A stretch of DNA of 64,000 nucleotides from Lactuca virosa (GCA_928212115.1 CAKMRJ010005523.1:250139707-250203706), one strand, 5' to 3'. Positions 23,401 through 35,378 are shown, counted from the stretch's first letter. Notes: generated by a model from the letters alone, not told the origin. Made by a program: numbers and translations.

Positions 23401-24404
23401 ATGTTACTAATGTATGTAGCTTAGTTGAACTTATAATCTATAAGTTTCTATGAGAAAATAACATAAGATTAACATTTACATATTGTTTTATGTATCATCT
23501 GTGACATCCCCATTTTCACGACAAGAAAAAACCGATTTGTTTATGCTTCATTTTAAAATCAGTGTATACTTTTAAAGAAAAGTGTTGCGGAATTTTGTAC
23601 CCAGAAAAAAAAATGATAAATATGTTATCAAAGCATTTCCGAAGAAATGTAATTTATTCTTTTTAAAACCTTGGGATGTCAACGTCAAAACAGAAAAATA
23701 AGCATAAACAGAACTTACATTCATTTACACTAGTGATCTACATCTCTTTAATCCCTCAGTGTAGTGTAGCTTTATATCGACACCTGTGATACAAATAAAC
23801 TGAGTGGGTCAGGTTGGGAAACCTGGTGAGTACATAGGGTTTTCAACCCACAATAATAAAGTTATTATGTTTTATCATCAAACAGTTAACCCAATTACCC
23901 ATCCCCATTATCTTCTTTAATTCCTAAGGATCTACCCTAAGAATCATCTATCACTCATTCCTAAGGGTTTTCCTAAGGAATAGGCACGAAGTCCATCGTC
24001 GCCAGGGTTTATACAACAGACACTAAATCCATAGCTGCCAGGGTTCATCCAATGGGTGCTAAGTCCATAGCTCTCATTTATCGACAATATTATTTGCGGG
24101 AGTCCACCTGCAATACTTGTCAATGGGTTTTTAGAGTACACCGGGTGAACATATCGTTCACAACACCTACAGGTAGCGAGCCTGCTAGTGTTCCACAGAC
24201 TGTCTAGAATAGTCCATGGTTGTCATCCATACTCTGCTAGATGACGGGGCCATCGTTTGGGTAAAGGTTTCTCTTATTTTTCACCCCTCACCCTCATCTC
24301 ATGATCTATATCACCTTTTCATCTCATCCTCCAACTCATTTTTCATCACACACCAACTATTTCATCTACCCATGTTCTACCCAACATATTTGTAGATATA
24401 AAAT

Positions 24405-24700
24405 ACATATACAGTTCAGATCTGAAGAAAAAAGTTTAGATCTAAAAAGAAAATACATATACGGTCCAGATCTGAAGAAAAAGGTTTAGACCTGAAAAGA
24501 AATTACACATACGGTTCAGATCTGAAGGAAAAGGTTTAGATCTAAAAAAAGACAAAGTTTAAATATTTCATCTAGCATAGATCTCAAGTATAAAATACAT
24601 ATATGGTTTAGATCTGAAAAAGAAAGTTTAGATCTGAAAAGAAAAGGTTCAAATCTGAAAAGAAAAGTTTGGATCTTCCATCCAGCACAGATCTCAAGTA
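24405..24700 (-). repeat. minisatellite in the LTR, about 50-bp unit
   Basis: Units of the form cagatctgaag(a/g)aaaa followed by gtttagatctaaaaag and a tacatatacgg spacer are repeated about five times with increasing decay. The corresponding place in the solo LTR (about 41185) has a single non-repeated copy of the flanking sequence, so the array arose in this lineage. Confidence 0.8.
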
Positions 24701-25040
24701 AACATATAATATGCACATATAGCACGTAATTTATATAAAATACTTCATATCTATGTGTAAGATGAAAGTAACTATGCACTCACTTGATAAGGGGGGTGAT
24801 TCGGACAACGCTTCGCTTCTTAAAATAATTTCCTTCGACAAAACCGAGAAGTTTGCTTGAAAACTGGGCTCTGCGGGGGCAGAGCTTTTAAACCGAAAAC
24901 CTCTTTTTCTCGGAGTCCTCGGGAGCTTCGGGGCTTCCTTCTGGTGCTAGGGGGTACCCTAGGCTTTGGGGGTTTGGGGTAGGCTAGAGAGATGTTAGAG
25001 AGAGAAAGAGATGAGAAAAAGTGTGAGTTAGCCGGCTGCC

Positions 25041-25066
25041 CTCGCACCTCTATTTATAGGTGCGAG
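25041..25066 (-). promoter_or_regulatory. LTR TATA box in the loop of a perfect inverted repeat
   Basis: CTCGCACCT (25041-25049) and AGGTGCGAG (25058-25066) are perfect complements around the 8-bp loop, and the TATA box (TATTTATA, 25051-25058, minus strand TATAAATA) sits at the centre. The solo LTR has the same layout with a one-base bulge (40759-40786). Confidence 0.75.
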
Positions 25067-26174
25067 ACCTCGGAGTACGCTGGGTGTAATTCGGAGTACG
25101 CGGCGTGTAATGCGAAGTTCATACGATGGTGTTTCAATCTCCGGATGGAACGACGTGGCTCACTTAGGACCGCGCATAAGAAGACCGCTGAGCATACCTT
25201 CGGTGTACGCGGGGTGTACTCGGTACGCGAGGCGTCCGAAGGTCTACGCGGGGGGTAGCCTCGCATCCAGCTTCGAAATTTGCACCTCTGACTTCTAGAA
25301 TCTGTAACTTTCGCATACGAGCTCTGTTTTCGACGTTCTTTATATCCACGTGTAGGTGGGGCCGTACTCAACAAATTTTGTTCAGACTCCATCGGCTAAT
25401 ATTGACTTTATTTTTAAATTTATATTTTTAACCAGCCGGGACAGGAAAGTCTGTTAAAAATTCATAACTTCTTCATCTGACGTCTGTTTTCGTCAGTCTT
25501 TTTATCGTTGAACTACTATTAACGAGACCTTCGATTCTCGTTTAGGTTGTGTCGGCCGAAAACCATTCGATCTACTATTCGAACTCCGGGTTGTGTACTG
25601 TTAATCTGAAACTTGGAAAAATCATAACTTCCTCATACCAAGTCAGATTTGGGCGTTCTTTTTATGCACGCTCTCGGTTTAACGAACACTACGACTTTCG
25701 TTTAGATCGCTAAGGCTAAAAAGCACTCTATCGTAAGCTCACTTTTTACGTCACGCAGTGTCGTGCTGGTTTTGTCGCGAAACTTCGACAGGTCATAACT
25801 TCTTCGTTATAATTCAGATTTCGGCGTTCTTTATATCTCCGGAATCCTTGTCACGACCACTACAACTTTATTCATAGATATCGGGATTATCTAACATTTT
25901 ATTTTTGACGCTTATTTTCATTCTTAATTTAATATATCATTATAAACAAGTGCAAAACACATAAAATCACATAATTCACATAATATTAAAGTAATTCCTC
26001 CTTATTACTTCAAAATGAGTTACAATGGTTGACCTTGACTATTTCATTATTATACTAATGCGTAGCCCAGAAACATGGGCGTTACTATTCTCTCTCCCTT
26101 AAGATGATTCCGTCCCGGAATCATGCATCAACAAACAGATGTGGATAGCGACTCATCATGTCACTCTCTGTTTC

Positions 26175-26500
26175 CTAGGTGAGGTTCGGCCCATTCGTAT
26201 GTTTCCATTGCACAAGCACTAAGTCGACCATCTTGCGTTGTAACTTCTTTGTCTTACGATCCTTAATCGCTTCGGGCTCTTCGATTAGCCTTTTATTCTC
26301 ATCCACTCTTAGCTCTGAAATTGGAATTACATCGAGAACTTCTCCCGTGAAATTCCTCAATTAACACACATGGAAGGTGTTATGAATACCATCTCGTTCT
26401 TCTAGTAATTCGAGCTTGTAAGCTTGGTTCGCAATCTTCTGAAGAACTTTGAGCGGTCCAATAAACCTTGGAATCAACTTTACTCTCTTCCCAAATCTTA
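26175..26500 (-). pseudogene. gypsy integrase C-terminus, chromodomain-like
   Basis: The frame 26360-26175 reads ISELRVDENKRLIEEPEAI, then DRKTKKLQRK and LVLVQWKHTNGPNLT. This is the usual tail of chromovirus-like integrases, which binds chromatin and directs insertion. The connecting part up to 26510 (RFGKR- and FHV-like wording) is frameshifted, and the frame ends before the expected WE...YPHLF. Confidence 0.75.
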
Positions 26501-26510
26501 TAAGTCCCCT

Positions 26511-27410
26511 CTATGGTGAGACTTTAAGCAAAACCGAATCTCCAACTTCGAATGTCATCGGTCGTCTTTTCTTGTCAGCATAGCTCTTTTGACGATCCTG
26601 AGCTGCTAACATCCTTTCTCTAATCACCTTCAACTTTTCGGCAGTCTGATAGACTATCTCGGGGCCCATAAACTGCTTTTCTCCGGCTTCAAGCCAACAC
26701 GACGGCGTACGACACTTCTGTCCACACAAAGCTTGATAAGGTGCCATCTTGATACTCGAATGGTAACTATTGTTGTAGGAAAACTCTACCAGGGGTAAGT
26801 GCTCATCCCAGTTACCTTGGAACTCCAGGATACATGCTCTTAGCATATCTTCCGGTGTTTGAATCGTTCTTTCGCTCTGACCATCAGTCTTCGGATGGTA
26901 AGCTGTAGTTAAACACAACTTCGTACCCAATTCCTCTTATAGACTTCTCCAAAATCTTGACGTGAAACGACTATCACGATCGGATACAGTCGTTAACAGA
27001 ACACTGTGAACTCTTACTACCTCCTTCACGTAAGCATTTGCAAGCTTATCCATAGACCACCTCTCGTTAGGTGCTATGAAGTGTGCACTCTTTTTGAACC
27101 AATCCACGACCAACAAAATCATGTCGTGACCGTCCTTCGTTCTGGGCAGTTTAGTGACAAAATCCATGGTGATGTCTTCCCATTTACCCATGGGTACAGG
27201 TAAAGATTCTAAACTCCCGTACGGTTTCTGATGTTGTGCCTTAACTCTCGCACATGTCTCACACTCGGCCACATACTTTGCAACATCGAGCTTCATCGTC
27301 AGCCACCAGTAGTAGGGTTTCAAATCCCTATACATTTTTGTGCTGCCGGGATGAATCGAGTACATGGTCTTGTAGGCTCCTTCTATCAGAAGATCTCTTA
27401 CTTCCCCCAT
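26511..27410 (-). pseudogene. gypsy integrase, catalytic triad still present but frame broken
   Basis: The first frame (27410-26937) has the zinc module with AYKTMYSIHPGS (the first histidine is replaced by tyrosine) and C50/C53, then D83 in DITMDF and D144 in VSDRDSRFTS. The second frame (26930-26511) has TAYHPKTDGQSERTIQ with the catalytic glutamate, then the ACILEFQGNWDEHLPLVEFS and KSYADKKRRPMTFEVGDSVL wording of the C-terminal domain. A stop and frame change at 26931-26937 separate the two. Core chemistry is intact on paper; the zinc ligand and frame are not. Confidence 0.88.
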
Positions 27411-27579
27411 CTTTGAATACCTTCAATCCTTGATTATTCGTACCGAACACCAACGTTTTGCCTAAACGTTCTTCCTTTCGGTCATTCTCCTCTAAAGCTT
27501 CCTCCTAAGCTTTATTGATGCTTTCCACGATCGTTGAGACAACTTCTATTCTTAACGCTTTTGGCCTCTTTCTTTCAAG

Positions 27580-27960
27580 GTTTACTTTTCAACTTAGAGC
27601 ATCAGCTACAGCATGTGCTTTACCGGGGTGGTAAAGTATCTCACAGTCGTAATCCTTGAGTAACTCTAGCCAATGTCGTTGTCCTATATTCAATTCCTTC
27701 TGGGTTAAATAGATACTGGAGACTCTTATAATCAGTGGAAAGTTTGCACTTTGTGCCATAAAGATAATGTCTCCATATCTTTAGAGTGAATACTACCGCT
27801 GACAACTCCAGATCATGAGTGGGGTAGTTCTTTTTGTGCTATTTTAGTTTTTCGATGCATGTGCTATCACTTTTTCCCTATGGGTTAGAACACAACCCAA
27901 CCCATCTCCAGATGCATCGCTATAGACTATGAAGTCTTCAACTCCGTCTCGGAAACATCA
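27580..27960 (-). pseudogene. gypsy RNase H remnant
   Basis: Translated on the minus strand, short pieces match gypsy RNase H: FIVYSDASGDGLGCVLTHR with the first active-site aspartate, then TLKRYGD-like wording, and DYDCEILYHPGKAHAVADALS at the end. Several stops lie between. RT, which should precede it, is not found. Confidence 0.75.
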
Positions 27961-28896
27961 ACAACACAGGGCTTGTATAATGACTCCATACGTTATCTCT
28001 TCATCCTAGGAAATAGTTGTGACTATTATGTTCCTTCGAATGAGTATCTAACTTTTGGAATTCTTCTCTACAGGCGGTGCTCGATCTTGCACCCGCTCTT
28101 TATCCCATGTAGGACTTTCAATCGTGACCTTCAAGTCACAATCTCGATCCTTATTGGAGACTCCTCCTTCCCCTTAATAAACTTAAGATAAGTTCTTTCC
28201 TTCAATTACCATAATAGACTGATGGGTGATGTTCTAATGACCTCTCATCGTATGATGTACTGCTTAGACTCACGTCTTTTAGAGTCGAGTTTCTGAACGT
28301 AATATACCTTCCTTCATGTTCCAATGTGATAATATCACATTATAGCGTGTAGTACTTCTAGCTACAAGCCTCTTACTTTAACAATGATCGTGATACTTCC
28401 ATCTTCTAGTTTGGGATACTACATCGAACTTGGTTCTCTGAACCACATGACTAACTCATCTTGGTCGGACTCGATTCGATATGACCTTTAGGGTCGGAAT
28501 AACAATTATCTTCTTAGTCATTACCGAAATGATGGTAACGACATATATGAAAAAAACGGAATCAATTACTAGCTTCTTGGTAACCTTGTGACCTTCCCTG
28601 ATCCAAGTGTGAGTCATGTGCTTCCGGTAGTATAGGCCTCTACTACCATTCACACCTACTCATACTCGTCCCAAGTATTGTCTCGCAGTTTTCCAAGTCA
28701 CCATTCAAGAATTTCACATAATCATTTAACACATCAGATAACAAAACCAGGGCTTATATTATTTCTTGAAACGATTACATAGGCGTTAAAGTTCAACCCA
28801 TACTATGCCTCTAACAGGCTACACCACATGTTATTACAACTACTTCATAGATATTAAAGTCTTCATCCTTGATTCCTCGCATTGTCACCTTCTTCA
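27961..28896 (-). other. degraded internal sequence of the gypsy element, no recognisable domain
   Basis: Protease and RT should lie here, but I see no motif of either. A short segment at about 28600-28670 (complement of gtagtataggcctctactacc with tgagtaggtgtg nearby) recurs in the non-coding interiors at about 32740-32790 and 37350-37390, so it is a shared internal module of these gypsy families. Confidence 0.5.
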
Positions 28897-29448
28897 TCAA
28901 GGAGTTTCTGAGATGCTTTTTGGCTTTGGAGGTGCATTCGCTCTTGCTGCTTCATTTTTCTTCGGGCAGTCCCTAGATAAATGCCCTTCTTTCTTACATC
29001 CATAACATACCTTCTCCGTAAATGTACACTCAGCGGCGTAATGCCCAGCCTCTCCACACTTGAAACAAGTCACCTTCCTGCCATATTTTCCAGAGTGTTT
29101 GTTTTTGCACTTCTCGCACCATTTTCCTTTACCTCCTCCATTGCTAGACTTTGAGAACATGTTGCTCTTGTGGGACCTTGAAGACCCCTCAAATTTCCTC
29201 TTCTTTCCGATTTCAACCTTGTTGGCGATCCTATCGTTGATTATTTCTTCGACAAACTTAGCAACCCAGATAGTTTCCTCAAGAGTAGGTGCCTGGCGTA
29301 CTGGCACAATAAGTTCGTCCTTACTTTGTTGAAGTAAACGCCTTGTCTCTTCCATCTGTTGATCCAAAATCATCCGCACCATTGCATGTACTCCTGCCAT
29401 CGTGATTGGCTCAGGTGCAACTGCTACTTCTGGTGCTTTCTCGATCAC
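28897..29448 (-). pseudogene. gypsy gag C-terminal part with two zinc knuckles
   Basis: This 183-codon frame starts with MAGVHAMVRMILDQQMEE, the usual gag N-terminal wording, and jumps at about residue 53 to TLEETIW and KFVEEIINDRIANKVE, which normally follows the capsid domain. The capsid is thus deleted in frame. Two perfect C-x2-C-x4-H-x4-C knuckles follow: C128/C131/H136/C141 and C148/C151/H156/C161. A third CxxC (C111/C114) precedes them. The frame is open but lacks the particle-forming domain, so it could at most encode an RNA-binding fragment. Confidence 0.8.
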
Positions 29449-29493
29449 TTGTGGCTCAGGTTGTGGGTTACCGTTTCCGAATCCACAAGTGTA

Positions 29494-29690
29494 TCTAACA
29501 TTTGATTTTTGACGTTTATTTCCATTCTTAATTTATTATATCATTATAAACAAGTGTAAAACACATAAAATCACATAATTCACATAATATTCAAGTAATT
29601 CCTCCTTATTACTTCAAAATGAGTTACAATGGTTGACCTTGACTATTTCATTATTATACTAATGCGTAGCCCAGAAACACGGGCGCTACA
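29494..29690 (-). repeat. outer 197 bp of the 5' LTR
   Basis: Nearly identical to 25885-26087 of the 3' LTR (same wording from tctaacatt to gcgtagcccagaaaca). It joins gag-leader sequence abruptly at about 29493, marking a deletion that removed the rest of the LTR and the primer site. Confidence 0.88.
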
Positions 29691-29738
29691 TCATCCCCCA
29701 ACAAATTGTTGCAAACTACTCAATAGGAGTGTGCTGTT

Positions 29739-29793
29739 TTGCACTGGATTGAGAGTGTCCCGTGGATAGATGCTACAGATTACCTCGATGTTT
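29739..29793 (+). pseudogene. possible Ulp1-type peptidase fragment
   Basis: The frame reads LHWIESVPWIDATDYLDV and then a stop. The 'W...VPWID...Y' wording resembles the start of the C48 (Ulp1-like) peptidases that accompany DUF1985 in plant MULEs. The catalytic His-Asp-Cys region is not found before the next element begins at 29941. It is the continuation of the gene interrupted by the gypsy insertion. Very short; weak on its own. Confidence 0.35.
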
Positions 29794-30608
29794 GAGTTAT
29801 GGTTTTTCTTGTGTATGTTTTAAAGAATTTCCTTATGACGATGTAGCAAAAACAAGTTTATCATTCTGAACAATGTATTGTAGAATATTCTAATTTCATA
29901 CAAACATCACTATGAGTTTTTAGGTCAATAGTATCATATTTGTAACACCCCATTTTCGTCTCACAATATAAACAAATAGTTACATAAATGTACGTGTTTG
30001 AAAGAGGACTATTTAGGATATATAGCCTTCACGAAAGTCACAGTAATCGTAAAAGCGAGAGCGTGAATATAGAGAATGTCCATTTCTTACTTCATATTAG
30101 GAAGTTATAATTTTTAGAAGTTTTAGCATAACACTGTGTGACACAGATACTGAATTTTAGATTGGTCGATTGTTAGGCAAAACAATCTAAGCGAGAGTTG
30201 AAGATCTCGTGATTAGGGGTCCATTGATATAAAGACAGTCGAGCACGGATGTCATATGAAAGAGTTATGATTTTTATTCATGCATTAACAGTCTAAGCCT
30301 GTTAAAAATATAGCTTTAAAAATAAAGTGAGAATTAGCTAGCGGAGTCCAAATGTAAGTTGTAGATCTCTTCGAAAGCTACAGGTGGATATAAAGAACGT
30401 CAAAAAACGGAGCTCGTATGCAGAACTTACGGAACTTACAAAATCAGTGTTTTGCGCCACGTGCGTATATGCGTGTCGCGTGCTTGTAGAAGGTGGATAT
30501 GCGGACCGCATAGAAGCTGGAACGTGGCACAAAAATGGCAGGGGAGACGTCTCCTTAAGCGCGCGACGTGCACCTTGAAAAGTGCGGCGCGCATGGTCAA
30601 AATCCGCC

Positions 30609-30616
30609 TATAAATA
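30609..30616 (+). promoter_or_regulatory. LTR TATA box
   Basis: TATAAATA in the context cgcctataaatagcaacc, 668 bp into the LTR. In the right LTR the same place (about 36052) reads cgcctataagtagc, a mutated box. Confidence 0.7.
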
Positions 30617-31390
30617 GCAACCCCCCTACTCATTCTTCTTCAATTCAAAATCTTTCTCTCTGAACTCACATGAGAAAAAATCTCAATATTTTCTTAGGAT
30701 TTATAGTATTCAGCTAGGATCTAATGTATTTAAGATCTCGGTAAGTAGAAGCACTCGAGTCGGAGTTCTGCCTGCACAATTTTCGAGTTTTTGCAAGAAA
30801 ATCTCTGTAAGTTAAGTTGCACTTATCTTAATTCAAGTGTGACTTATATTTATATTCATAGTTATTGTTATGAATGTATAAATAAGATTTGTAAGTAATT
30901 CCAGTTATAATACTGATTGATCTACTTATGAAAGAGGTTTCTAGAATGGTCATGTTGGCTTGGTCGTTGGATTTCATAAAGGCTATATGCCGAAATGGTA
31001 CTGTCTCCTAACTGTCCAGCCTGGTTGATCCTTATTTGACAGAACTCTCGGTATTCATTGGGATTAGTAAAAGATCTTGCTTTCAATACCAGATTGGCAT
31101 AATGATTAATAAGTTATAGTATTATAGGTGAATACTTGTTAGGTGCATTACCCACCAGCTGGATCGCTAGTAGGAACACCCAAATAGTTGTCAATTGTCT
31201 GAATAATTGTCTAGGTGAGTTATCTCACTATACCATGTATTGCAATATGTATCCATGTATTTTAGGATAGAGAGCTAGTAGATTAGTGTTGGTAGTCTAC
31301 TTTATGTGCTTAAGTGTAAATGTGTATGTACTAGTAGAATCTAAAGTGTAGTCTCTGTGCACGTAATTGTTATATTATATTTTATTAGGG

Positions 31391-31700
31391 TATGATGGCA
31401 GAACGACAAAGAGAGTAGGAGCCTATAGGCTCGTGTGTTGATGAAATGGAATGTAGGTCGTAAGTACACATAGATATTAGGTTTAGTTAGGGGATGATGG
31501 TGGAACGACAAAGAGGTCCGGAGCTTATAGGCCCGTGTGTTGACGAAATGGCATGTAGGTCGTAAATACACATACACCCATGTTGGCGAAATGGCATGCA
31601 GTCCATAAGTACACATAGACCATGTTGACGAAATGGCATGTAGTTCGTAAGTACACATAGAACCTTTTTGAAGATGAAATGGTTGGGCCATAAGTCTAAA
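31391..31700 (+). repeat. minisatellite in the left LTR
   Basis: Repeats of (t)tgatgaaatggcatgtagg followed by tcgtaagtacacatag, about 45-115 bp apart, about five copies, with the longer unit also carrying gatgatggtggaacgacaaag. Confidence 0.8.
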
Positions 31701-31959
31701 ATACATATATTATTTGCATATCATTGTTTGTGTGCATGTATATGTATTGCGGTGTATGGTATTTTGGGTAACTCACTCAGCTTTGTGTTTACCTAGTTGA
31801 GTATAAATGTTTCTTAGGTATTTCAAATGATTTGTAAGAAGGGCAAGGTTCGAGTGTACACACGCGCATCCACAACATTTTCCATATAATGTAACTGTAC
31901 TCTTATATAATTGAATAAATGAAAATGAAAATTTCGAGTTGAAAAATGGGGACATTACA

Positions 31960-34900
31960 ATTTGGCATCAAAGCCCTGGTTTGGGTGAACTGGATGAACA
32001 CTCGTGTGATTCCAGACTCAAACTAAGGATTTGAGTAGTAAATAAATCTTTTCAGAAAAAGAATAATACAAAAGGAAAGAATGTGATGCGTACAGTCATC
32101 CAAAACTCAGAAAGGAAAGTGATTCCCAAAATATCATATTGTTATGATTGATGATATGTGAGCCGTTAGAAATACATGCTAGTACGTAGGTTAGGGATCT
32201 TTTCAGAAATTGCTAAATAGAATTTTCTGACTTAAGATGCCTTATAGCCTAGGAATTTGGTTGTTAATTAATGCTTAGAACATATATTAATATTGATTAG
32301 TTATTTGAAATATATATTAGGTTGCATGCTCCCAAAATTAAATAGTTTTATACTGCTTAATTTGGTGCTATTGCGTAGCTATCATTCGAGTCTAACCGTC
32401 GTAATGTCGGATCTTTCAGTCGACAAGCTGTTTGATTTTAGCGGCATGCAATTGTATTCTTCCGATAATTAGTTAATATTAGTAGACGTTCTTCCTCATA
32501 TAATAATAGGGTGAAGTGGAAAGGAATCTTCGAAAGAGAGTCTAGAAAGTTTAATATATGTTTGATACGAAATATATTTTTATGATAAGGCATCAGTAAA
32601 GATGCAAAGTCGTAGTGGAGTCTAGGAAAAATCTGTTTTGTGTGCTCGTGGGGAAACATACATATATATGTTTAGCAATCGTTATGAGTAGTGTTGGTAG
32701 TGACTTGGAAATTGTGAGACAATTGTTGGGACAAGTATGAGTAGGTGTGAAAGGTAGTAGAGGCCTATACTACCCAAAACACAGGACTCACACTTGGATC
32801 AGGAAGAGTCACAAAGTTGCTATGGCACCGATAGTTTGGTAGATAGTGTGGCTAACACTATAAGTTCGTTTTGCATTATTTCCATTATTACATATGGTAT
32901 GGTGTGACTCTAAGTTCGGGCCCATGTGGCCATAAAAGATCAAATCCAAATAAAGTAGAATTTCGTATGTGAGTAAGTTTTGAAAACCTCGCCCGATGTA
33001 ATCCCGACTTTAGTCGTGAAAATTAAGAAGGACGATTGGATCGTGACAAGGTGATCAACCCAGAAAAACAAGAAGGATGGAGTGAATTCAACAACCGTCA
33101 TTGTTGTTAGTAGTCCTCTACGCTAGAAATACCCACTTATACTGTTTGGGTATACATATGTGATAGTGCGTTGTGTTTGTCACGACCTCATCTTGTTTGG
33201 GTCGCGCTATCCAAGGAGACCGGTTATAGTAAGTAAGCAGAAATGCTATGATGAGAATATCGAAGGTCATTGGATATGAAAACCAAGAGTTTCTTCAAAG
33301 TTAAAATGAGCCAAAAATCACATAGGCAAGGTGAGCTTGGACTTCGGCTAGTTACGAGCAGCAACAATGATGGGTCAAACCCAAATAGGGGAGAATCAAT
33401 CCTTAAAGGCGAAAGTGCGAAGAGTAGTTCAACTTTTGATTTCCATGTCGAGGTCCAGGAGAGTTGCAGCGCCAGTAGTCGAAGGTTGTTAGTTGTGAAA
33501 GTAATAGAAGAAGGAAGTCTAATGCTAGAATACTTATAGGCTATGAGTTTCTTGGAATGCTTCTTAAGGAAATGTTGGCCTGTCCTTCCAAGCTTCTGAT
33601 AGAATTTAGGAAGTATCTGAATTCCCTGGTACAGCTTAGATAGCCAAGAGAACTATTTAGGTTTGTACCTTCACGGATGAGGGATATATCCTCACAACTG
33701 AGGATCGGGAATTCAATAGGTGGTATAGTTGCCAGAGAAAGCTTAGTTAAGTTCGTAGTAAGGACTTAACCGTAGGATCGATGTCAATGAGAAAGTGTTT
33801 TCGTAGTACGAATTTTTAAAGTCATCATCTAATATGCATATAGAGAGGCCTAGAAGAGTATCATTCAGGATGGACCATGTCGATTAAGAGAGGCGTTAGT
33901 GTTTTCCAAGGGTTGCAGATGTATTAGCAATATACATAATAGGATTTATAGATCAAGTTATTATTCCAGGTTCAACCAAACGGTCTTGATGTTATCAATA
34001 ACAGTTAAGATTAACTAAGAGTCCCTAGCATAAATTGGCAAGAGTTTAATTTAAGGAGTGACTTAGTGTTAAAGTTGTAGAAGTTGTTGGAGATTCAGTT
34101 GTAAAGACACTTTGCCAGATGTCAACAAAATATGGACCTGCAAGGAAAAGATATAAGGATTTCCTATAGGGTTTAGGACTACAATAAGACAGTAGAATAT
34201 TGTTGAGGAACGATTCAAGCTTTTAGGATGAAAGGTTTCGGTTGGCGAAAGAGAACACAAAAAGGGATCATAAGTGATTAGTTTAAATTTCCTAAATACG
34301 TTTGTTCAATTAAAAATCACGCTAGATCGCCGAGTGCAACTGCATATACGTCATTGTTATCATAGATCTTCGAGTTAAGCTATGTATTTGGTTTACTTAT
34401 TCCTTTAGTCAATAAGCGTAAGAATTAATATAAAACTAGGATCAAGGTTCAACATTCATAGGATAATTTAGGATGATGAATAGACTTTAGTGTTTCAACG
34501 ACATAAGTTAAGGACCATTAATCAATTGTAGCCTCAAAAAGTTTAGAAAGAAAATATTTATGATGATAAGTAGATATTAAGGAAGGATGGTGACTAGGAC
34601 AGTCGAATAATGGATATGAGTATTTAGGACCATCAAAGGGTTGACCATGAGTCTTCAGGCCTGAGGGGGGATGATAACAAGATCGATCTGGCATCAAAAT
34701 CTCAGTAGTTGGATAGTGTCACGACGAATCGTGAGCGGTCATAAGAAAGAATTACTCAAACAATAGTTGTACCATGATATAGGAAAAGTAGTTATAGCCT
34801 TGCGAGAAGGTTATTGGTGACCTAGTGTTCATTATAATCTAGTAGGTTAGAAGATAAGAAACCCTTATAATGAGTATGTCACCAATATTAGAGTATTGGT

Positions 34901-35378
34901 TCCAGTGTTTTCAAGCTAGTAAACCCGTTGTAGTAGTTTTGGTTAAATTTCAGTGTGATAGAACACCTAAACTAGGTAGAGAAACCACTTACAATCTAGG
35001 TTCGTATGTGTTTTAACGATATAACATAAGCCTTTTAGAGGCATGTTCTGGAAATTGGATATCGTTAGGATGTCGTAGATAAATTTCTTTAATTAATCGC
35101 CTTATATCAAGTTGATTGTGTTGACATTTTATGTCTGAAGATGATCGTTCGTCATAGAGTATAGATTCTAAAAGTCCAAACCGACGAGTTCCTCGTTTTG
35201 TAAGACTTCGTGGGGAGTTAAGGAGTACGTCTAAGGTAGAAAACGAAGTTCTACAAGAAATATCGTTGCAACAACATTAGCTAGATCACGATTTGATCTC
35301 GATAACTTCGATAAGATGACATCTTGGTACATTAGGAGTGGAATTTCAGGGATGAAATCTTTGTAAGTGAGGGAGAGT
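31960..35378 (+). other. non-coding interior of the LARD-like element
   Basis: It begins with tttggcatcaaagccctgg, a degenerate tRNA-Met-type primer site, and ends with a purine tract (gagggagagt) before the next LTR. The longest plus frame is 89 codons (33270-33539), Ser- and Lys-rich and unrecognised. A segment at about 32740-32790 is shared with the gypsy elements at 28600 (minus) and 37350. I see no gag, protease, RT or integrase motif. Confidence 0.6.

Larger units (their letters stand above)
23500..26087 (-). repeat. 3' LTR of the 23500-29690 gypsy element
   Basis: The LTR is about 2.59 kb, plus-strand start tgtgacatcccc. It aligns in inverse orientation with the solo LTR 39641-41953. 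It is about 275 bp longer, mainly because of the minisatellite at 24405-24700. The minus-strand start is damaged (TAGTAACGCCC rather than TGTA(A/G)(T/C)GCCC) but is preceded by the purine tract AAGGGAGAGAGAA. Confidence 0.88.
23500..29690 (-). mobile_element. Ty3/gypsy element, internally deleted, TSD tcatc
   Basis: Minus strand. The 3' LTR is 23500-26087. Internal remains in order are gag tail, RNase H, integrase and chromodomain-like end. The 5' LTR survives only as its outer about 197 bp (29494-29690). The flanks tcatc (23495-23499) and tcatc (29691-29695) are identical, so both outer ends are original and all loss is internal. Missing are most of the 5' LTR, the primer site, the capsid part of gag, protease and RT. 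The target is the DUF1985/Ulp1-type pseudogene. The LTR belongs to the same family as the solo LTR at 39641-41953. Confidence 0.9.
29941..31959 (+). repeat. left LTR (2.0 kb)
   Basis: TG...CA ends (tgtaacaccccatttt to ggggacattaca). U3 holds three degenerate repeats of about 130-150 bp, each with aaag(t/a)(t/c)g/cacag...aagaacgtc...tatg..gaagtta wording; a TATA box at 30609 follows; a minisatellite lies at 31391-31700. Confidence 0.87.

Noticed and set aside
24992..25392. Overlapping frames on both strands, up to 112 codons
   Set aside because: They lie across the LTR promoter region; the GC-rich patch simply lacks stops.
31341..31706. 121-codon minus frame with repeated MCTYELHAISST
   Set aside because: Translation of the LTR minisatellite, repeated at 36902-37096.
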